Positions 16,701 to 24,343 are shown, counted from the stretch's first letter. The stretch is 64,000 bases of DNA from JACVRW01 sp052038485 (GCA_052038485.1 JBQGCL010000039.1:1-64000), one strand, 5' to 3'. The notes: generated by a model not told the origin, from the sequence alone. Numbers and translations are program-made.

Positions 16701-18253
16701 TAACGCTGATCTCGCCGCCGCCGCACCACGACATCTACTCGATCGAGGACCTCAAGCAGCTGATCTACGACCTGCGCTGCGCCAACCCGCGCGCGCGTGT
16801 GTCGGTGAAGCTCGTCTCGGAGGTCGGCGTCGGCACCGTGGCGGCCGGCGTGGCGAAGGCGAACGCCGACCACGTCGTGATCGCCGGCCACGACGGGGGC
16901 ACCGGCGCCTCGCCGCAAGCGTCGATCCACCACGCCGGCATCCCCTGGGAGATCGGCCTCGCCGAGACCCAGCAGACGCTGCTGCGCAACGACCTGCGCT
17001 CGCGCATCCTGGTCGAGGTCGACGGCCAGATGCGCACCGGCCGCGACGTGGCGATCGGCGCGATCCTCGGCGCCGACGAATTCGGCTTCTCCACGGCCCC
17101 GCTGATCGCGCTGGGCTGCGTGATGATGCGCGTCTGCCACCTGAACACCTGTCCGGTCGGTGTGGCGACCCAGGACCCCGAGCTGCGGCGGCGCTTCGAG
17201 GGCCAGCCCGAGCACGTCGTCAACTACCTGTTCATGGTGGCCGAGGAGCTGCGCGGCATCATGGCCCGGCTCGGCGTGCGCTCGGTCGCCGAGCTGATCG
17301 GGCGCGTGGACCTGCTCGTGCCCGACGAGACCGTCGACCACTGGAAGGCGCGCGGGATCGACCTGCGCCCGCTGCTCGAGGTCCCGGCCGACGTGCCCGA
17401 CGACGCCCCGCGGCACTGCATCCGCCGCCCGGACCCGGTGCTCTACGACTCGATCGACGTGGACCTGCTGCAGCGCTCGCGCGGCGCCATCGAGCACGGC
17501 GAGCACGTGCGGCTGGAGCGGCGCATCGAGAACAAGAACCGCGCCGTGGGCGGCCTGCTCTCGGGCGAGATCGCGCGCCGGCACGGCGAGGAGGGGCTGC
17601 CGGAGGGGTCGATCGAGGTGCAGCTCCAGGGCTCGGCGGGGCAGAGCTTCGGCGCCTGGCTGGCGGCCGGCGTCACGCTCGAGCTCGAGGGAGACGCGAA
17701 CGACTACACCGGCAAGGGGATGTCAGGCGGGACGCTCGTGGTGCGGCCGTCGAGCCAGGCGACCTTCCGCGCCGAGGACAACGCGATCGTCGGCAACACC
17801 GTGCTCTACGGCGCGACCGGGGGCAAGGCGTTCTTCCGCGGGCTCGCCGGCGAGCGCTTCGCGGTGCGCAACTCGGGCGCCGTGACCGTCGTCGAGGGCG
17901 TGGGCGACCACGGCTGCGAGTACATGACCGGCGGCCGCGTGGTCGTGCTGGGGCCGACGGGGCTGAACTTCGCCGCCGGGATGAGCGGCGGTGTGGCCTA
18001 CGTGCTCGACGTCGACGGCGCCTTCCGCTCGCGCTGCAACACCGAGCTGGTCGGCTTCGACGAGATCACGCCCGACGACGCGCTCGAGCTGCGCGGGCTG
18101 GTCGAGGAGCACCGCCTGCGCACCGGCTCGCCGGTGGCCGAGCGTCTGCTCGACGCTTGGGACGACGAGCTGCCCCGCTTCGTCAAGGTGATGCCGCACG
18201 ACTACAAGCGCGCGCTGCTGGAGCTCGCCCAGGAAGAGCCGGTCGCGGCCTGA
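13775..18253 (+). CDS. gltB: Glutamate synthase large subunit
   Basis: Catalyses reductive transfer of the glutamine amide to 2-oxoglutarate with the small subunit. I start at ATG 13775, just after GAGGA, giving 1492 residues; the upstream in-frame Arg-rich 20 codons look spurious. The order is a GATase-II domain whose catalytic Cys22 (in YEHDACGVAF) is exposed after propeptide removal, a linker domain, the FMN-binding synthase domain (KPGEGGQLPGHKV, GGTGASP) with the 3Fe-4S cysteines in CVMMRVCHLNTCPVG, and a C-terminal GXGXG beta-helix (GKGMSGGTLVV, GATGGKAFFRG). It overlaps gltD by one base. Confidence 0.98.
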   Translation: MAPPPGQAGHGLYDPTYEHDACGVAFVARLGAPASHEVISRALWALEHLEHRGAEGADADTGDGAGILIQLPDQFLRAEVPFELPEFGRYGVGVCFLPSDEFAREHAEKLIEDTVEAEGQTVLGWRDVPVDPEHCGNTARAVAPCIRQLFIAASGDTEDQDALERRLYVIRRVIERAELPNLAIASMSSRTVVYKGMLTAPQISQYFPELRDERLVSRLALVHSRFSTNTFPSWELAHPYRMLAHNGEINTLRGNRNWHRARELTLASPLFGDDIDKIRGLLRDDISDSASLDGLMELLVLGGRSPAHAISMLIPEAYQGRPELKQQVRDFYAYHSSLIEPWDGPAAVAFTDGRVIGATLDRNGLRPGRWVVTKNGWVVLASETGVLEASEDEIVAKGRLRPGKLFLVDLERDRIVPDDEVKADLARRRPYGEWLHDRVVHIEDLPDKSPRVPRVEPLRAKQLAFGWTEEDLKVLLAPMARDAAEPTGSMGNDVALASLSNRLPPLFSYFKQLFAQVTNPAIDPIRESVVMSLTACIGPEINLLGETPDHCHQLVMEQPILRNGELEKLRQVDHSVFEARSIDMTWPVAEGEAGMEQRLTDICREASDLVQRGVNIIILSDRNLGPERAAMPSLLAVGAVHHHLVREGTRLQIGLVVETGEAREIHHLATLIGFGASAVNPYLMFESLYALHRDGRLPEEMAPAEAEQRVIKAIGKGLLKILSKMGISTLRSYTGAQIFEAVGVKREVIDRHFTGTPSRVEGIGLKEIADEALGRHRRAYPAAVSELLPAGGIYAWRRRGEYHGWNPETIATLQQAARNSDGAEAYERFATYVNDVAVRNTALRGLLRFREDTEPVLLDEVEPASEIVKRFKSGGMSLGALSPEAHETLAVGMNRLGGKSNTGEGGEDAARFGDERRSSIKQVASGRFGVTVNYLVNADELQIKVAQGAKPGEGGQLPGHKVDRYIAGLRHSTPGVTLISPPPHHDIYSIEDLKQLIYDLRCANPRARVSVKLVSEVGVGTVAAGVAKANADHVVIAGHDGGTGASPQASIHHAGIPWEIGLAETQQTLLRNDLRSRILVEVDGQMRTGRDVAIGAILGADEFGFSTAPLIALGCVMMRVCHLNTCPVGVATQDPELRRRFEGQPEHVVNYLFMVAEELRGIMARLGVRSVAELIGRVDLLVPDETVDHWKARGIDLRPLLEVPADVPDDAPRHCIRRPDPVLYDSIDVDLLQRSRGAIEHGEHVRLERRIENKNRAVGGLLSGEIARRHGEEGLPEGSIEVQLQGSAGQSFGAWLAAGVTLELEGDANDYTGKGMSGGTLVVRPSSQATFRAEDNAIVGNTVLYGATGGKAFFRGLAGERFAVRNSGAVTVVEGVGDHGCEYMTGGRVVVLGPTGLNFAAGMSGGVAYVLDVDGAFRSRCNTELVGFDEITPDDALELRGLVEEHRLRTGSPVAERLLDAWDDELPRFVKVMPHDYKRALLELAQEEPVAA

Positions 18254-19821
18254 TGGGCGATCCGCGCGGCTTCCTGACCACCCACCGGGTGGGCTTCCAG
18301 AAGCGCGACCCGCGCGAGCGTGTGCGCGACTACCGGCAGTACTTCGCGCTGCCCGACGACGCGACGCTGCGCGAGCAGGGCGGACGCTGCATGGACTGCG
18401 GCGTGCCGTTCTGCCAGGAGGGCTGCCCGCTCGGCAACAAGATCCCGGACTGGAACGACCTCGTCTACAACGATCGCTGGCGCGAGGCGCTCACCCACCT
18501 GCACGCCACCAACAACTTCCCCGAGTTCACCGGCCTGATCTGCCCGGCGCCGTGCGAGTCGGCCTGCGTGCTCGACATCAACGACGATGCCGTCACGATC
18601 GAGCAGATCGAGCTCGCGATCGTCACGCGCGGCTACGACGAGGGCTGGATCGTCGCCAACCCGCCCGCCACCCGCACGGATCGCACGGTCGGCGTGATCG
18701 GATCGGGCCCGGCCGGGCTGGCGGTCGCGGCCGAGCTCAACCAGCACGGCCACCGGGTGACCGTCTACGAGCGCGACGAGGGCCCCGGCGGGCTGCTGCG
18801 CTTCGGGGTACCCGACGCCAAGCTCGAGAAGTGGATCATCGACCGTCGCGTGGCCCTGCTCGAGGAGGAGGGGATCGCCTTCGAGTACGGCGTGGACGTG
18901 GGCGGCGACGTGTCGGCGGTCGAGCTGCGCCGGCGCCACGACGCGCTCGTGGTGGCGATCGGCTCGCGCGTGCACCGCGACCTGGACGTGCCCGGCCGTG
19001 ACCTCCGGGGCGTGCACTTCGCGATGGAGTACCTCTACCAGCGCAACCGCTTCGTGGCGCGCCAGGAGGGCCGCGACGCCCCCGAGCCGCCGCCCGGCGA
19101 GCGGATCAGCGCCGCCGGCCGGCGCGTGGTCGTGATCGGCGGCGGCGACACCGGCATGGACTGCATCTCCAACGCGCTGCGCGAGGGGGCTTCCGACGTG
19201 CTGTTGTTGGACGTCTACCCGCCGCTGCCCGGCGACGCCCGCCCGCCGGGCACGCCCTGGCCACTGCCCCCCAAGCGGACGCCCACGACCTACGCGCTCG
19301 ACGAGGGCGGCGAGCGCCGCTTCGGCACCCAGATCAACGCGATCGTCGGGGAGGACGGCCGCGTGCGCGCTGTCGATGGCCGGCAGGTGGAGGGCACGTC
19401 GTCGCGCGACCTGCACGCGATCCCCGGCAGCGAGTTCACCGAGCCGGCCGACCTGGTCCTGATCGCGATCGGGTTCAACCACCCCGAGCACGAGGGCGCC
19501 GTCACGGAGCTGGCCGTGGAGCTCGACCCGCGCGGCAACATCAAGGCGCCCATATACGCCACCGACAAGGCGGGCGTGTTCGCCTGCGGCGACGCGCGGA
19601 TGGGCCAGTCCCTGGTGGTCACCGCGATCGCCGAGGGCCGCCGCTGCGCGCGCATCGTCGACCGCTACCTGGGCGGCTCCGGCGAAACTCGCAACCTGCC
19701 GTCCGCCGCGATGTTCGCGTTCGAGGACGGCGACCCCCACTCCCTGCGCCACCAGGCGGAGACGGCCCGCACCGTCACTGTCGGCGAAGCCTTCTGGTCG
19801 GGCCCCCGCGAGGAGCGCTGA
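18253..19821 (+). CDS. gltD: Glutamate synthase small subunit
   Basis: FAD/4Fe-4S NADPH oxidoreductase that supplies electrons to the large subunit. The 522-residue protein has N-terminal cluster cysteines in GGRCMDCGVPFCQEGCPLG and CPAPCESAC, an FAD-binding GSGPAGLAVAAEL near residue 155, an NADPH-binding VIGGGDTGMDC near 290 and a C-terminal GVFACGDARMGQSLVV. The start overlaps the gltB stop (TGATG), guaranteeing coupled expression. Confidence 0.97.
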   Translation: MGDPRGFLTTHRVGFQKRDPRERVRDYRQYFALPDDATLREQGGRCMDCGVPFCQEGCPLGNKIPDWNDLVYNDRWREALTHLHATNNFPEFTGLICPAPCESACVLDINDDAVTIEQIELAIVTRGYDEGWIVANPPATRTDRTVGVIGSGPAGLAVAAELNQHGHRVTVYERDEGPGGLLRFGVPDAKLEKWIIDRRVALLEEEGIAFEYGVDVGGDVSAVELRRRHDALVVAIGSRVHRDLDVPGRDLRGVHFAMEYLYQRNRFVARQEGRDAPEPPPGERISAAGRRVVVIGGGDTGMDCISNALREGASDVLLLDVYPPLPGDARPPGTPWPLPPKRTPTTYALDEGGERRFGTQINAIVGEDGRVRAVDGRQVEGTSSRDLHAIPGSEFTEPADLVLIAIGFNHPEHEGAVTELAVELDPRGNIKAPIYATDKAGVFACGDARMGQSLVVTAIAEGRRCARIVDRYLGGSGETRNLPSAAMFAFEDGDPHSLRHQAETARTVTVGEAFWSGPREER

Positions 19822-19822
19822 C

Positions 19823-20344
19823 GTGGGCACGATCCCAGCCGTCCAGCCCGCGCGCGATCACGTCCGCGGCGCCGTCGACGGCCGCGTGACGCTGGTCGAG
19901 TACGGCGACTTCCAGTGCCCCTATTGCGGCGACGCCTACCCGGTCGTGAAGATGCTGCTCGCGGAGTTCGACTGGCTGCGCTTCGTGTTCCGGCACATGC
20001 CGTTGGCGGATCTGCACCCGCGCGCGCCGGTCGCGGCCGAGGCCGGCGAGGCGGCGGGCGCACAGGAGCGCTTCTGGGACATGCACGACCGCCTCTTCGA
20101 GCACCAGCACGAGCTCACCGACGAGGAGCTCAGCGGCCATGCCGCGGCGCTCGGGCTCGACGTCGAGCGCTTCGACCGCGAGCTGCGCGAGGGCGTGCAC
20201 CGCGAGCGCGTCGAGGAGGACCTGCGCAGCGGCGCCCAGAGCGGCATCCCCAGCACGCCGGGCTTCTTCGTCAACGGTGCCCTGCACAAGGGCTCGCCGA
20301 CCGAGCCCGACCTGAGGCGGGTGATCGAGGCGGAGTTCGAATAG
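19823..20344 (+). CDS. DsbA-family thiol oxidoreductase, apparently cytoplasmic
   Basis: Thioredoxin-fold protein of the DsbA/FrnE-like group, 173 residues. The active site is Cys32-Pro-Tyr-Cys35 (DFQCPYCGDAYP) and the cis-proline loop is GIPSTPGFFVNG near 145. There is no signal peptide or membrane anchor, unlike secreted DsbA. Many similar proteins are fused to NhaA antiporters or stand alone. It begins one base after gltD, so it is in the gltBD operon, although no functional connection is known to me. Confidence 0.85.
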   Translation: MGTIPAVQPARDHVRGAVDGRVTLVEYGDFQCPYCGDAYPVVKMLLAEFDWLRFVFRHMPLADLHPRAPVAAEAGEAAGAQERFWDMHDRLFEHQHELTDEELSGHAAALGLDVERFDRELREGVHRERVEEDLRSGAQSGIPSTPGFFVNGALHKGSPTEPDLRRVIEAEFE

Positions 20345-20354
20345 CTTTGCGCGC

Positions 20355-21323
20355 ATGCCGACCGCGTTCGTGACCGGTGGCTCCGGCTTCATCGGCGGTT
20401 TCCTGATCGAGCGGCTGCGTACCGAAGGCTGGGACGTGCGCGCCCTGGCGCGCTCGCAGGACGCCGAGCAGAAGGTGCGCGAGCGCGGAGCTGTGCCGGT
20501 GCCGGGCGACGTGGGCAACGAGGAGCTGATGCGCGACGGCGCGGCCGGCTGCGAAGTGGCCTTCCACGCGGCCGCGAAGGTGGAGGACTGGGGCGACCCG
20601 GCGGACTTCGAGCGGATCAACGTGCAGGGCACTCAGAACGTGATCGCCGCCTGTCGCGGGGCCGGCGTGCGGCGGCTCGTTCACGTGGGCACGGAGGCTG
20701 CGCTGATGGCGGGGCAGCCGCTCGTGAACGTCGACGAGGGGGCGCCGCTGCGGCCTGACTCGCCGGCGCTCTACTCGTCGAGCAAGGCCAAGGCCGAGCA
20801 GCGCGTGCGCTCCGCGAACGACGCGGGGCTCGAAACCGTCGTGATCCGGCCGCGCTTCGTCTGGGGGCGGGGCGACACGACCCTGCTGCCCGCGCTGGTC
20901 GAGCTGGTGCGATCGGGACGCTTCCGCTGGGTCGGCGGCGGGCGGCACCTGACCGCCACCACGCACGTGGCCAACACGGTCGAGGGGCTGTGGCTGGGCG
21001 CGACCAAGGCCGAGCCCGGCGGCGTCTACTTCATCACCGACGGCGAACCGGTCGTGTTCCGCGAGTTCGTGTCCGCGATGCTCGAGACACAGGGCGTGAC
21101 GCCGCCGACCGGGTCGGTGCCCGCCGGGGTGGCGACCGTCGCGGCCGGCGCGGCCGAACGCCTGTGGCGGCTGCTGCGGCGCTCCGGCCCGCCGCCACTG
21201 ACCCGCTTTGCCGTCTGGGTCTCCTCCCAGGAGTGCACGATCGACACCGGCCGGGCCGAGCGGGAGCTCGGCTACCGGCCGGTGACGTCGCGCGAGCAGG
21301 GTCTGGCCGAGCTCGCGGGCTAG
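20355..21323 (+). CDS. NAD-dependent epimerase/dehydratase (extended SDR, 3-beta-HSD-like)
   Basis: Rossmann-fold oxidoreductase of 322 residues acting on a sugar nucleotide or sterol-like alcohol. The NAD-binding TGGSGFIGG lies at 7-15 and the catalytic YSSSK (YxxxK) near 140; the overall pattern HAAAKVEDWGD, VNVQGTQNV and RPRFVWGRGDT matches the 3-beta-hydroxysteroid dehydrogenase/isomerase-like group. TAGCTT lies seven bases before the ATG, overlapping the upstream stop codon, so an internal leaderless promoter is possible. The end overlaps the convergent DUF3618 gene by four bases. Confidence 0.85.
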   Translation: MPTAFVTGGSGFIGGFLIERLRTEGWDVRALARSQDAEQKVRERGAVPVPGDVGNEELMRDGAAGCEVAFHAAAKVEDWGDPADFERINVQGTQNVIAACRGAGVRRLVHVGTEAALMAGQPLVNVDEGAPLRPDSPALYSSSKAKAEQRVRSANDAGLETVVIRPRFVWGRGDTTLLPALVELVRSGRFRWVGGGRHLTATTHVANTVEGLWLGATKAEPGGVYFITDGEPVVFREFVSAMLETQGVTPPTGSVPAGVATVAAGAAERLWRLLRRSGPPPLTRFAVWVSSQECTIDTGRAERELGYRPVTSREQGLAELAG

Positions 21324-21787
21324 CCGCGGGCCGGCACCCCCTGAGTCTCGGCCGCACGGTCCTGTGCGCTGTCACGCAGCTCGCCGGCGTGCTCGCGGCC
21401 GGCCTCCTTGGCGGTCTCCGCCGTCTGGCGCGCCACCTCCTTGCCTCTCTCGAGGGCTTCCTGCCCGGTCTCGCGCGCCTTCTCCTTCATCTGGTCCGCC
21501 ATCGGGCCGATCTTCTCGTCCTCCACGCGGGTCGACGGGATCAGCAGCCCGGCGACGAAGCCCACAGCCGCCGCGCCGATGGCCAGCCCGAGCGGGTTTT
21601 CGCGGGCCACGCCGGCTGCCTGCCCGGCGTCGGGGACCTTGTCCTTGACGGTGTCGACGCTGCTCGAGATGGCCTCCTTGGCACGGCCCGGAACGTCGGT
21701 CTTGTGGCCGAGTGCCTCGACCGTGTCACCCATGTCCTCGCGGGTGCGCTCTATGTCCTGCCTGATCTGGCTCGGGTCTTGGCCCAT
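21320..21787 (-). CDS. DUF3618-type single-pass membrane protein
   Basis: Third gene of a membrane stress-type operon, 155 residues. The N-terminus QIRQDIERTREDMGDTVEAL is the DUF3618 signature; a glycine-rich transmembrane segment (NPLGLAIGAAAVGFVAGLLI) sits near residue 72 and the C-terminal half is a charged Ala/Lys/Glu amphipathic helix. ATG 21787 has a strong AAGGAGG upstream. It overlaps the upstream gene by 37 bases. Function is unknown; the class binds ribosomes or membranes in proteobacterial YqjD-like proteins, which is only an analogy here. Confidence 0.8.
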   Translation of the reverse strand: MGQDPSQIRQDIERTREDMGDTVEALGHKTDVPGRAKEAISSSVDTVKDKVPDAGQAAGVARENPLGLAIGAAAVGFVAGLLIPSTRVEDEKIGPMADQMKEKARETGQEALERGKEVARQTAETAKEAGREHAGELRDSAQDRAAETQGVPARG

Positions 21788-22167
21788 TCCAGGTCCTCCT
21801 TCACGCTTTCCTTGGCTTGTTCGGGAACAGGCGGCGTCGCCTCCTGAACCTTGTTGCGACCCTGCATTGCCAGCACGCCCGCGACCGCCGCGTACGCGAC
21901 GGCGACGATCAACGCCGCCAGCCACAGCTCCATGGCGGTGTCGAGCGCGGCGATCAGGCATGCCGTGAGCGCGCCGAGGGCGAGCACGCCGAACAGGCCG
22001 GCTCCCCCGAACATCCCGGCGCCCATCCCGGCACGCTTGCCCTTCTGCTCGAGCTCGGCCTTCGCGAGGTCGATCTCCTGCCTGACCAGGGTCGTGGTCT
22101 GGTCGGAGAGCTGCTTGAGCAGCTCGCCCGTCGAGCGCTCGCGCAGCTCGCTCTGTTGCGGGCTCAT
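21751..22167 (-). CDS. Phage-holin-like / YqjE-family (DUF1469) membrane protein
   Basis: Membrane protein of 138 residues with an N-terminal amphipathic part (TGELLKQLSDQTTTLVRQEI, the actinobacterial holin-III-like signature) followed by two closely spaced transmembrane helices (about 52-72 and 80-100) and a charged tail. The family is annotated as putative actinobacterial holin-X/phage-holin superfamily III, but no lysis genes lie nearby, so a lytic role is unlikely. It is the middle gene of a YqjD/YqjE/DUF3618 operon and its start overlaps the stop of the gene upstream. Confidence 0.8.
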   Translation of the reverse strand: MSPQQSELRERSTGELLKQLSDQTTTLVRQEIDLAKAELEQKGKRAGMGAGMFGGAGLFGVLALGALTACLIAALDTAMELWLAALIVAVAYAAVAGVLAMQGRNKVQEATPPVPEQAKESVKEDLEWAKTRARSGRT

Positions 22168-22598
22168 GCCCGCGACGCGGAGCGGTAGCGCTCGCCGCTC
22201 GAGGCCTTCAGCATCCGCGACGCGGCGAAGCCGATCGCCAGCGCGCCGGCTGCGACCGCCCACGGGTTGTGCCGGGCGAAGTCCTCGACGTCGCGAACGA
22301 TGCGATCCCCGTCGCTGCGCTCGAGGTAGGCGCCGAGCCGCTCCGCGCGATCGGCGGCCTGCTCGACGTAGCGCGCGGGTGTGTCCTTGCCCTGCTTGCG
22401 GAGCTCGCCTGCGACCGCACGAGCGTCGCCGGCGCTGCTGCCGACTCGCCCGCCGATCTCCGTCGAGCGCCGGTCGACCTCCTCGCGAACGCGCCCGCGG
22501 GCCTCGCCCGCGGCCTCCTTCGCCTTGTCCTGGGCCTGCGACGCGATGCCCTCGCTGCCCGCGTTGACCTGCTCCTGACCTGCGACGGTGTTGGCCAT
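22164..22598 (-). CDS. YqjD/ElaB-like helical protein with C-terminal membrane anchor
   Basis: First gene of the three-gene membrane operon, 144 residues. Most of the protein is a charged Ala/Glu/Lys/Arg amphipathic helix (QAQDKAKEAAGEARGRVREE) ending in the hydrophobic segment NPWAVAAGALAIGFAASRML near residue 110, the layout of YqjD/ElaB/DUF883 proteins that tether to the inner membrane in stationary phase. It is preceded by AAGGAGG and a 5-prime hairpin (22631-22652). The assignment rests on architecture, not on strong motifs. Confidence 0.75.
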   Translation of the reverse strand: MANTVAGQEQVNAGSEGIASQAQDKAKEAAGEARGRVREEVDRRSTEIGGRVGSSAGDARAVAGELRKQGKDTPARYVEQAADRAERLGAYLERSDGDRIVRDVEDFARHNPWAVAAGALAIGFAASRMLKASSGERYRSASRA

Positions 22599-22630
22599 CG
22601 CCAGTACCTCCTTGTAGGTGGCGAGGATCT

Positions 22631-22652
22631 GCCCGAGCAGTCGCGCTCGGGC
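22631..22652 (-). promoter_or_regulatory. Perfect hairpin in the leader of the membrane stress operon
   Basis: GCCCGAGC (22631-22638) and GCTCGGGC (22645-22652) form a perfect 8-bp stem with a 6-base loop, 33 bases before the first start codon of the operon and upstream of its AAGGAGG. Unlike most genes here, this operon has a leader and a strong ribosome-binding site. The hairpin could be a leader control element or an operator. The rest of 22653-22795 shows no gene. Confidence 0.4.
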
Positions 22653-22795
22653 GCCTTTGGGGCGGACCCTCCGTGTTACCTGCGGCGGTCCGGCCTGACG
22701 CCCCGATAAGACGCCCGTCGTCCCACCACTCGGGTCCCCCAGTTAGGCAGCCTCAAACACCCGACGCGGGCATCGAGGCACGGATGGGTAGCGCG

Positions 22796-23341
22796 CTAGC
22801 CGGCGATCGCGGTGCGGTTCGCGACCAGGCTGACGTAGAACATCCGGAAGCGGCCGACGTCGATCTCGTCGCCGTCCTCGAGCTCGGCGAGCTCGACGCG
22901 GTCGCCGTTCCGGAACACGCCGTTCAGGCTGCGGTCGTCGAGGATGCGCGATCCGTCGGAGTCGCAGTAGACCAACGCGTGTCGGCGCGACACGGTCGGG
23001 TCGTCGAAGCGGATGTGGGCCGACAGGCTGCGGCCGATGCGGGTCCAACCCTCCTGCAACGGCACCACGCGCACGCGCTCGTCGTCCTCGAAGGCGAGGT
23101 AGTCGCCCGGGCGCACCAGCGCGTCGCGGGCGTCCTCCAGCCACTCGGGCGGATCGTCGAGCTCGTGGTGGTCGGGCGGCGGGTCGCCCTCGCCGAACAA
23201 CGACGCACGCTTGAATCGAATCCCGCCGCACTCAGGGCAACCCGGCACCGGGTCCCTTTCGTGCAGCGCCACCGCAAAGCCGCACGACTCGCAGCGGAAG
23301 GACCCGGCACCTGCCAGCGTCCCGGCGCTGAACGCTTCCAT
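22796..23341 (-). CDS. Zinc-ribbon plus FHA-domain protein
   Basis: 181-residue protein with a zinc ribbon formed by Cys17, Cys20, Cys35 and Cys38 (FRCESCG, GCPECGG), a linker, and an FHA domain from about residue 95 to 165 with the conserved IGRSLSAHIRF, TVSRRHALV and LNGVFRNG pattern. FHA domains bind phosphothreonine, so it should read a Ser/Thr kinase signal, and the zinc ribbon may contact nucleic acid or protein. No kinase gene is adjacent. ATG 23341 is chosen because GAGGAG lies upstream and the upstream codons are low in coding character. Confidence 0.85.
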   Translation of the reverse strand: MEAFSAGTLAGAGSFRCESCGFAVALHERDPVPGCPECGGIRFKRASLFGEGDPPPDHHELDDPPEWLEDARDALVRPGDYLAFEDDERVRVVPLQEGWTRIGRSLSAHIRFDDPTVSRRHALVYCDSDGSRILDDRSLNGVFRNGDRVELAELEDGDEIDVGRFRMFYVSLVANRTAIAG

Positions 23342-23375
23342 GGAAAGACTCTCCTCAGGGTGGGGGGTAGTGCAG

Positions 23376-23406
23376 ATAGTAACGAGCCCAATTCGTTCAA
23401 TGTGAC
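23376..23406 (-). promoter_or_regulatory. Possible promoter of the FHA gene
   Basis: An AT-rich patch carries TACTAT (minus strand, 23381-23376) with TCACAT about 18 bases upstream as a weak -35. The resulting leader of about 35 bases includes GAGGAG before ATG 23341. An imperfect AACGA/TCGTT repeat lies between the two boxes. Confidence 0.3.
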
Positions 23407-23471
23407 CTTTTGGCGGTAATTGCGAGCTTTCCGGGGGGACCTTGCGCACGCCAATGGAGGACTGGCCCCTG

Positions 23472-23732
23472 ATGCCCCGAAAGAGGCCGGGTATGCCAGA
23501 GCTCGCAGCCATGCTCGTGCGCCGGCACATGCGCGCACTGGCGCCGACCGACGGATGCCACGACTGCCGTCGCACCCCGCTCGCCGGAGAGCGCCTGCAC
23601 GAGCTCGGCTCCGGCCGGCACCTGTGCGAGCTGTGCTACGGAGCGCTGCCCGAGGAGAGCCGACAGGCGGTGCGCTCCCAGAAGATCCACGCGAGCGAAC
23701 GCCCGCTGGCCGTCGTCCGCAAAGCCGCCTAG
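23472..23732 (+). CDS. Small zinc-ribbon protein, unknown function
   Basis: About 86 residues from ATG 23472 (earlier in-frame starts exist at TTG 23442 and ATG 23454). Four cysteines in two knuckles, Cys29/Cys32 (CHDC) and Cys52/Cys55 (CELC), suggest a structural zinc site of the treble-clef or ribbon kind. The N-terminus is basic (MPRKRPGM, RRHMRAL). It is divergent from the FHA gene, which also has a zinc ribbon. No family name is recognised; it may bind DNA, RNA or a partner protein. Confidence 0.65.
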   Translation: MPRKRPGMPELAAMLVRRHMRALAPTDGCHDCRRTPLAGERLHELGSGRHLCELCYGALPEESRQAVRSQKIHASERPLAVVRKAA

Positions 23733-23746
23733 CCCGCCGGCATCCA

Positions 23747-23752
23747 TAGAAT
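23747..23752 (+). promoter_or_regulatory. -10 element of the SRPBCC gene
   Basis: TAGAAT lies eleven bases before the GTG start at 23764 and is followed by GGCGCGC. The same TAGAATG-CGCGC block precedes the next gene (24328), which supports a real promoter element. Confidence 0.45.
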
Positions 23753-23763
23753 GGCGCGCGCCA

Positions 23764-24330
23764 GTGCGCCAGGTCACCGTCTCCACAGTCATCTCCGCTC
23801 CCCGCGAGCAGATCTTCGACTTCGTCTGCGATCTCGCGGCGCGGCCTGCCTACACGGACCACTTCATGCGCGACTACCGCCTGGCGCGCGTCAACCCGGT
23901 CGGGATCGGGGCGGCCTCCCGCTTCCAGCTCAAGGCACCGTTCGCGAAGGAGTACGCGGAGCTTCAGATCACGGAGGTCGACCGGCCGCGCCGGATCGTG
24001 GAGGAGATCGCGGTGGGACGGCGCGGGCGCAACCGCTCGCTGGCCGTCTACGACTTCACCGACGAGGGCCACGGCGTCACGCGTGTGGAGCTGACCACGT
24101 TCAGCGAGCCGGCCACGGCGATCGACCGGGTCAAGGAGCTCGGTGCCCACGGCTGGATGCGCCGCCAGACCTCGAAGGCCCTCAACCGGCTGCGCATGAT
24201 CTTCGAGGAGCCCCCCAAGGGCGAGCTCAAGCGGGCGACGATCGCGGGCTACGAGCCCGACAAGGCGGCTCGCTTCGGCGTCGCGACCGGCATGGACCCC
24301 GCCCGCGCGCCGCGCCGGGAAGCCTCCTAG
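23764..24330 (+). CDS. SRPBCC-family (polyketide cyclase/START-like) protein
   Basis: 188-residue protein of the SRPBCC helix-grip fold, which binds a hydrophobic ligand in a deep cavity. The pattern STVISAPREQIFDFVCDL at the start, LKAPFAKEYAELQITEV in the middle and the long C-terminal helix (LGAHGWMRRQTSKALNRL) fit the polyketide cyclase/dehydrase group. It has no signal peptide. The ligand and reaction cannot be inferred; the adjacent lipoprotein gene has its own promoter. Confidence 0.8.
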   Translation: MRQVTVSTVISAPREQIFDFVCDLAARPAYTDHFMRDYRLARVNPVGIGAASRFQLKAPFAKEYAELQITEVDRPRRIVEEIAVGRRGRNRSLAVYDFTDEGHGVTRVELTTFSEPATAIDRVKELGAHGWMRRQTSKALNRLRMIFEEPPKGELKRATIAGYEPDKAARFGVATGMDPARAPRREAS

Positions 24331-24333
24331 AAT
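24328..24333 (+). promoter_or_regulatory. -10 element of the lipoprotein gene
   Basis: TAGAAT followed by GCCGCGC, ten bases before ATG 24344. It overlaps an earlier in-frame ATG (24332), which argues that 24344 is the real start. The block is nearly identical to the one before the SRPBCC gene. Confidence 0.45.
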
Positions 24334-24343
24334 GCCGCGCTCG

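Noticed and set aside
14000..17584. A very long open frame antisense to gltB (about 1190 codons)
   Set aside because: It is the reverse shadow of a strongly conserved gene, has an Arg/Ala/His/Asp-rich composition without domains, and arises because high-GC coding strands are rarely interrupted by stops on the opposite strand.
14146..18252. An in-frame 1300-codon extension upstream of gltD
   Set aside because: It lies out of frame over gltB, is Arg/Pro-rich and ends exactly where the real gltD ATG (18253) overlaps the gltB stop.
20331..20341. GTTCGAAT-like sequence resembling a tRNA T-arm
   Set aside because: It lies at the end of the DsbA-like coding region and no acceptor stem or D-arm pairs with it.
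21751..22167. Holin-like gene as a sign of prophage
   Set aside because: No endolysin, integrase, capsid or attachment site is seen, and the gene is in a YqjD-type operon.
22681..22760. GTTT-GGGGAC pattern upstream of the membrane stress operon as a SigB/SigF promoter
   Set aside because: The match to the GTTT-N-GGGTA consensus is too weak to report as a site.
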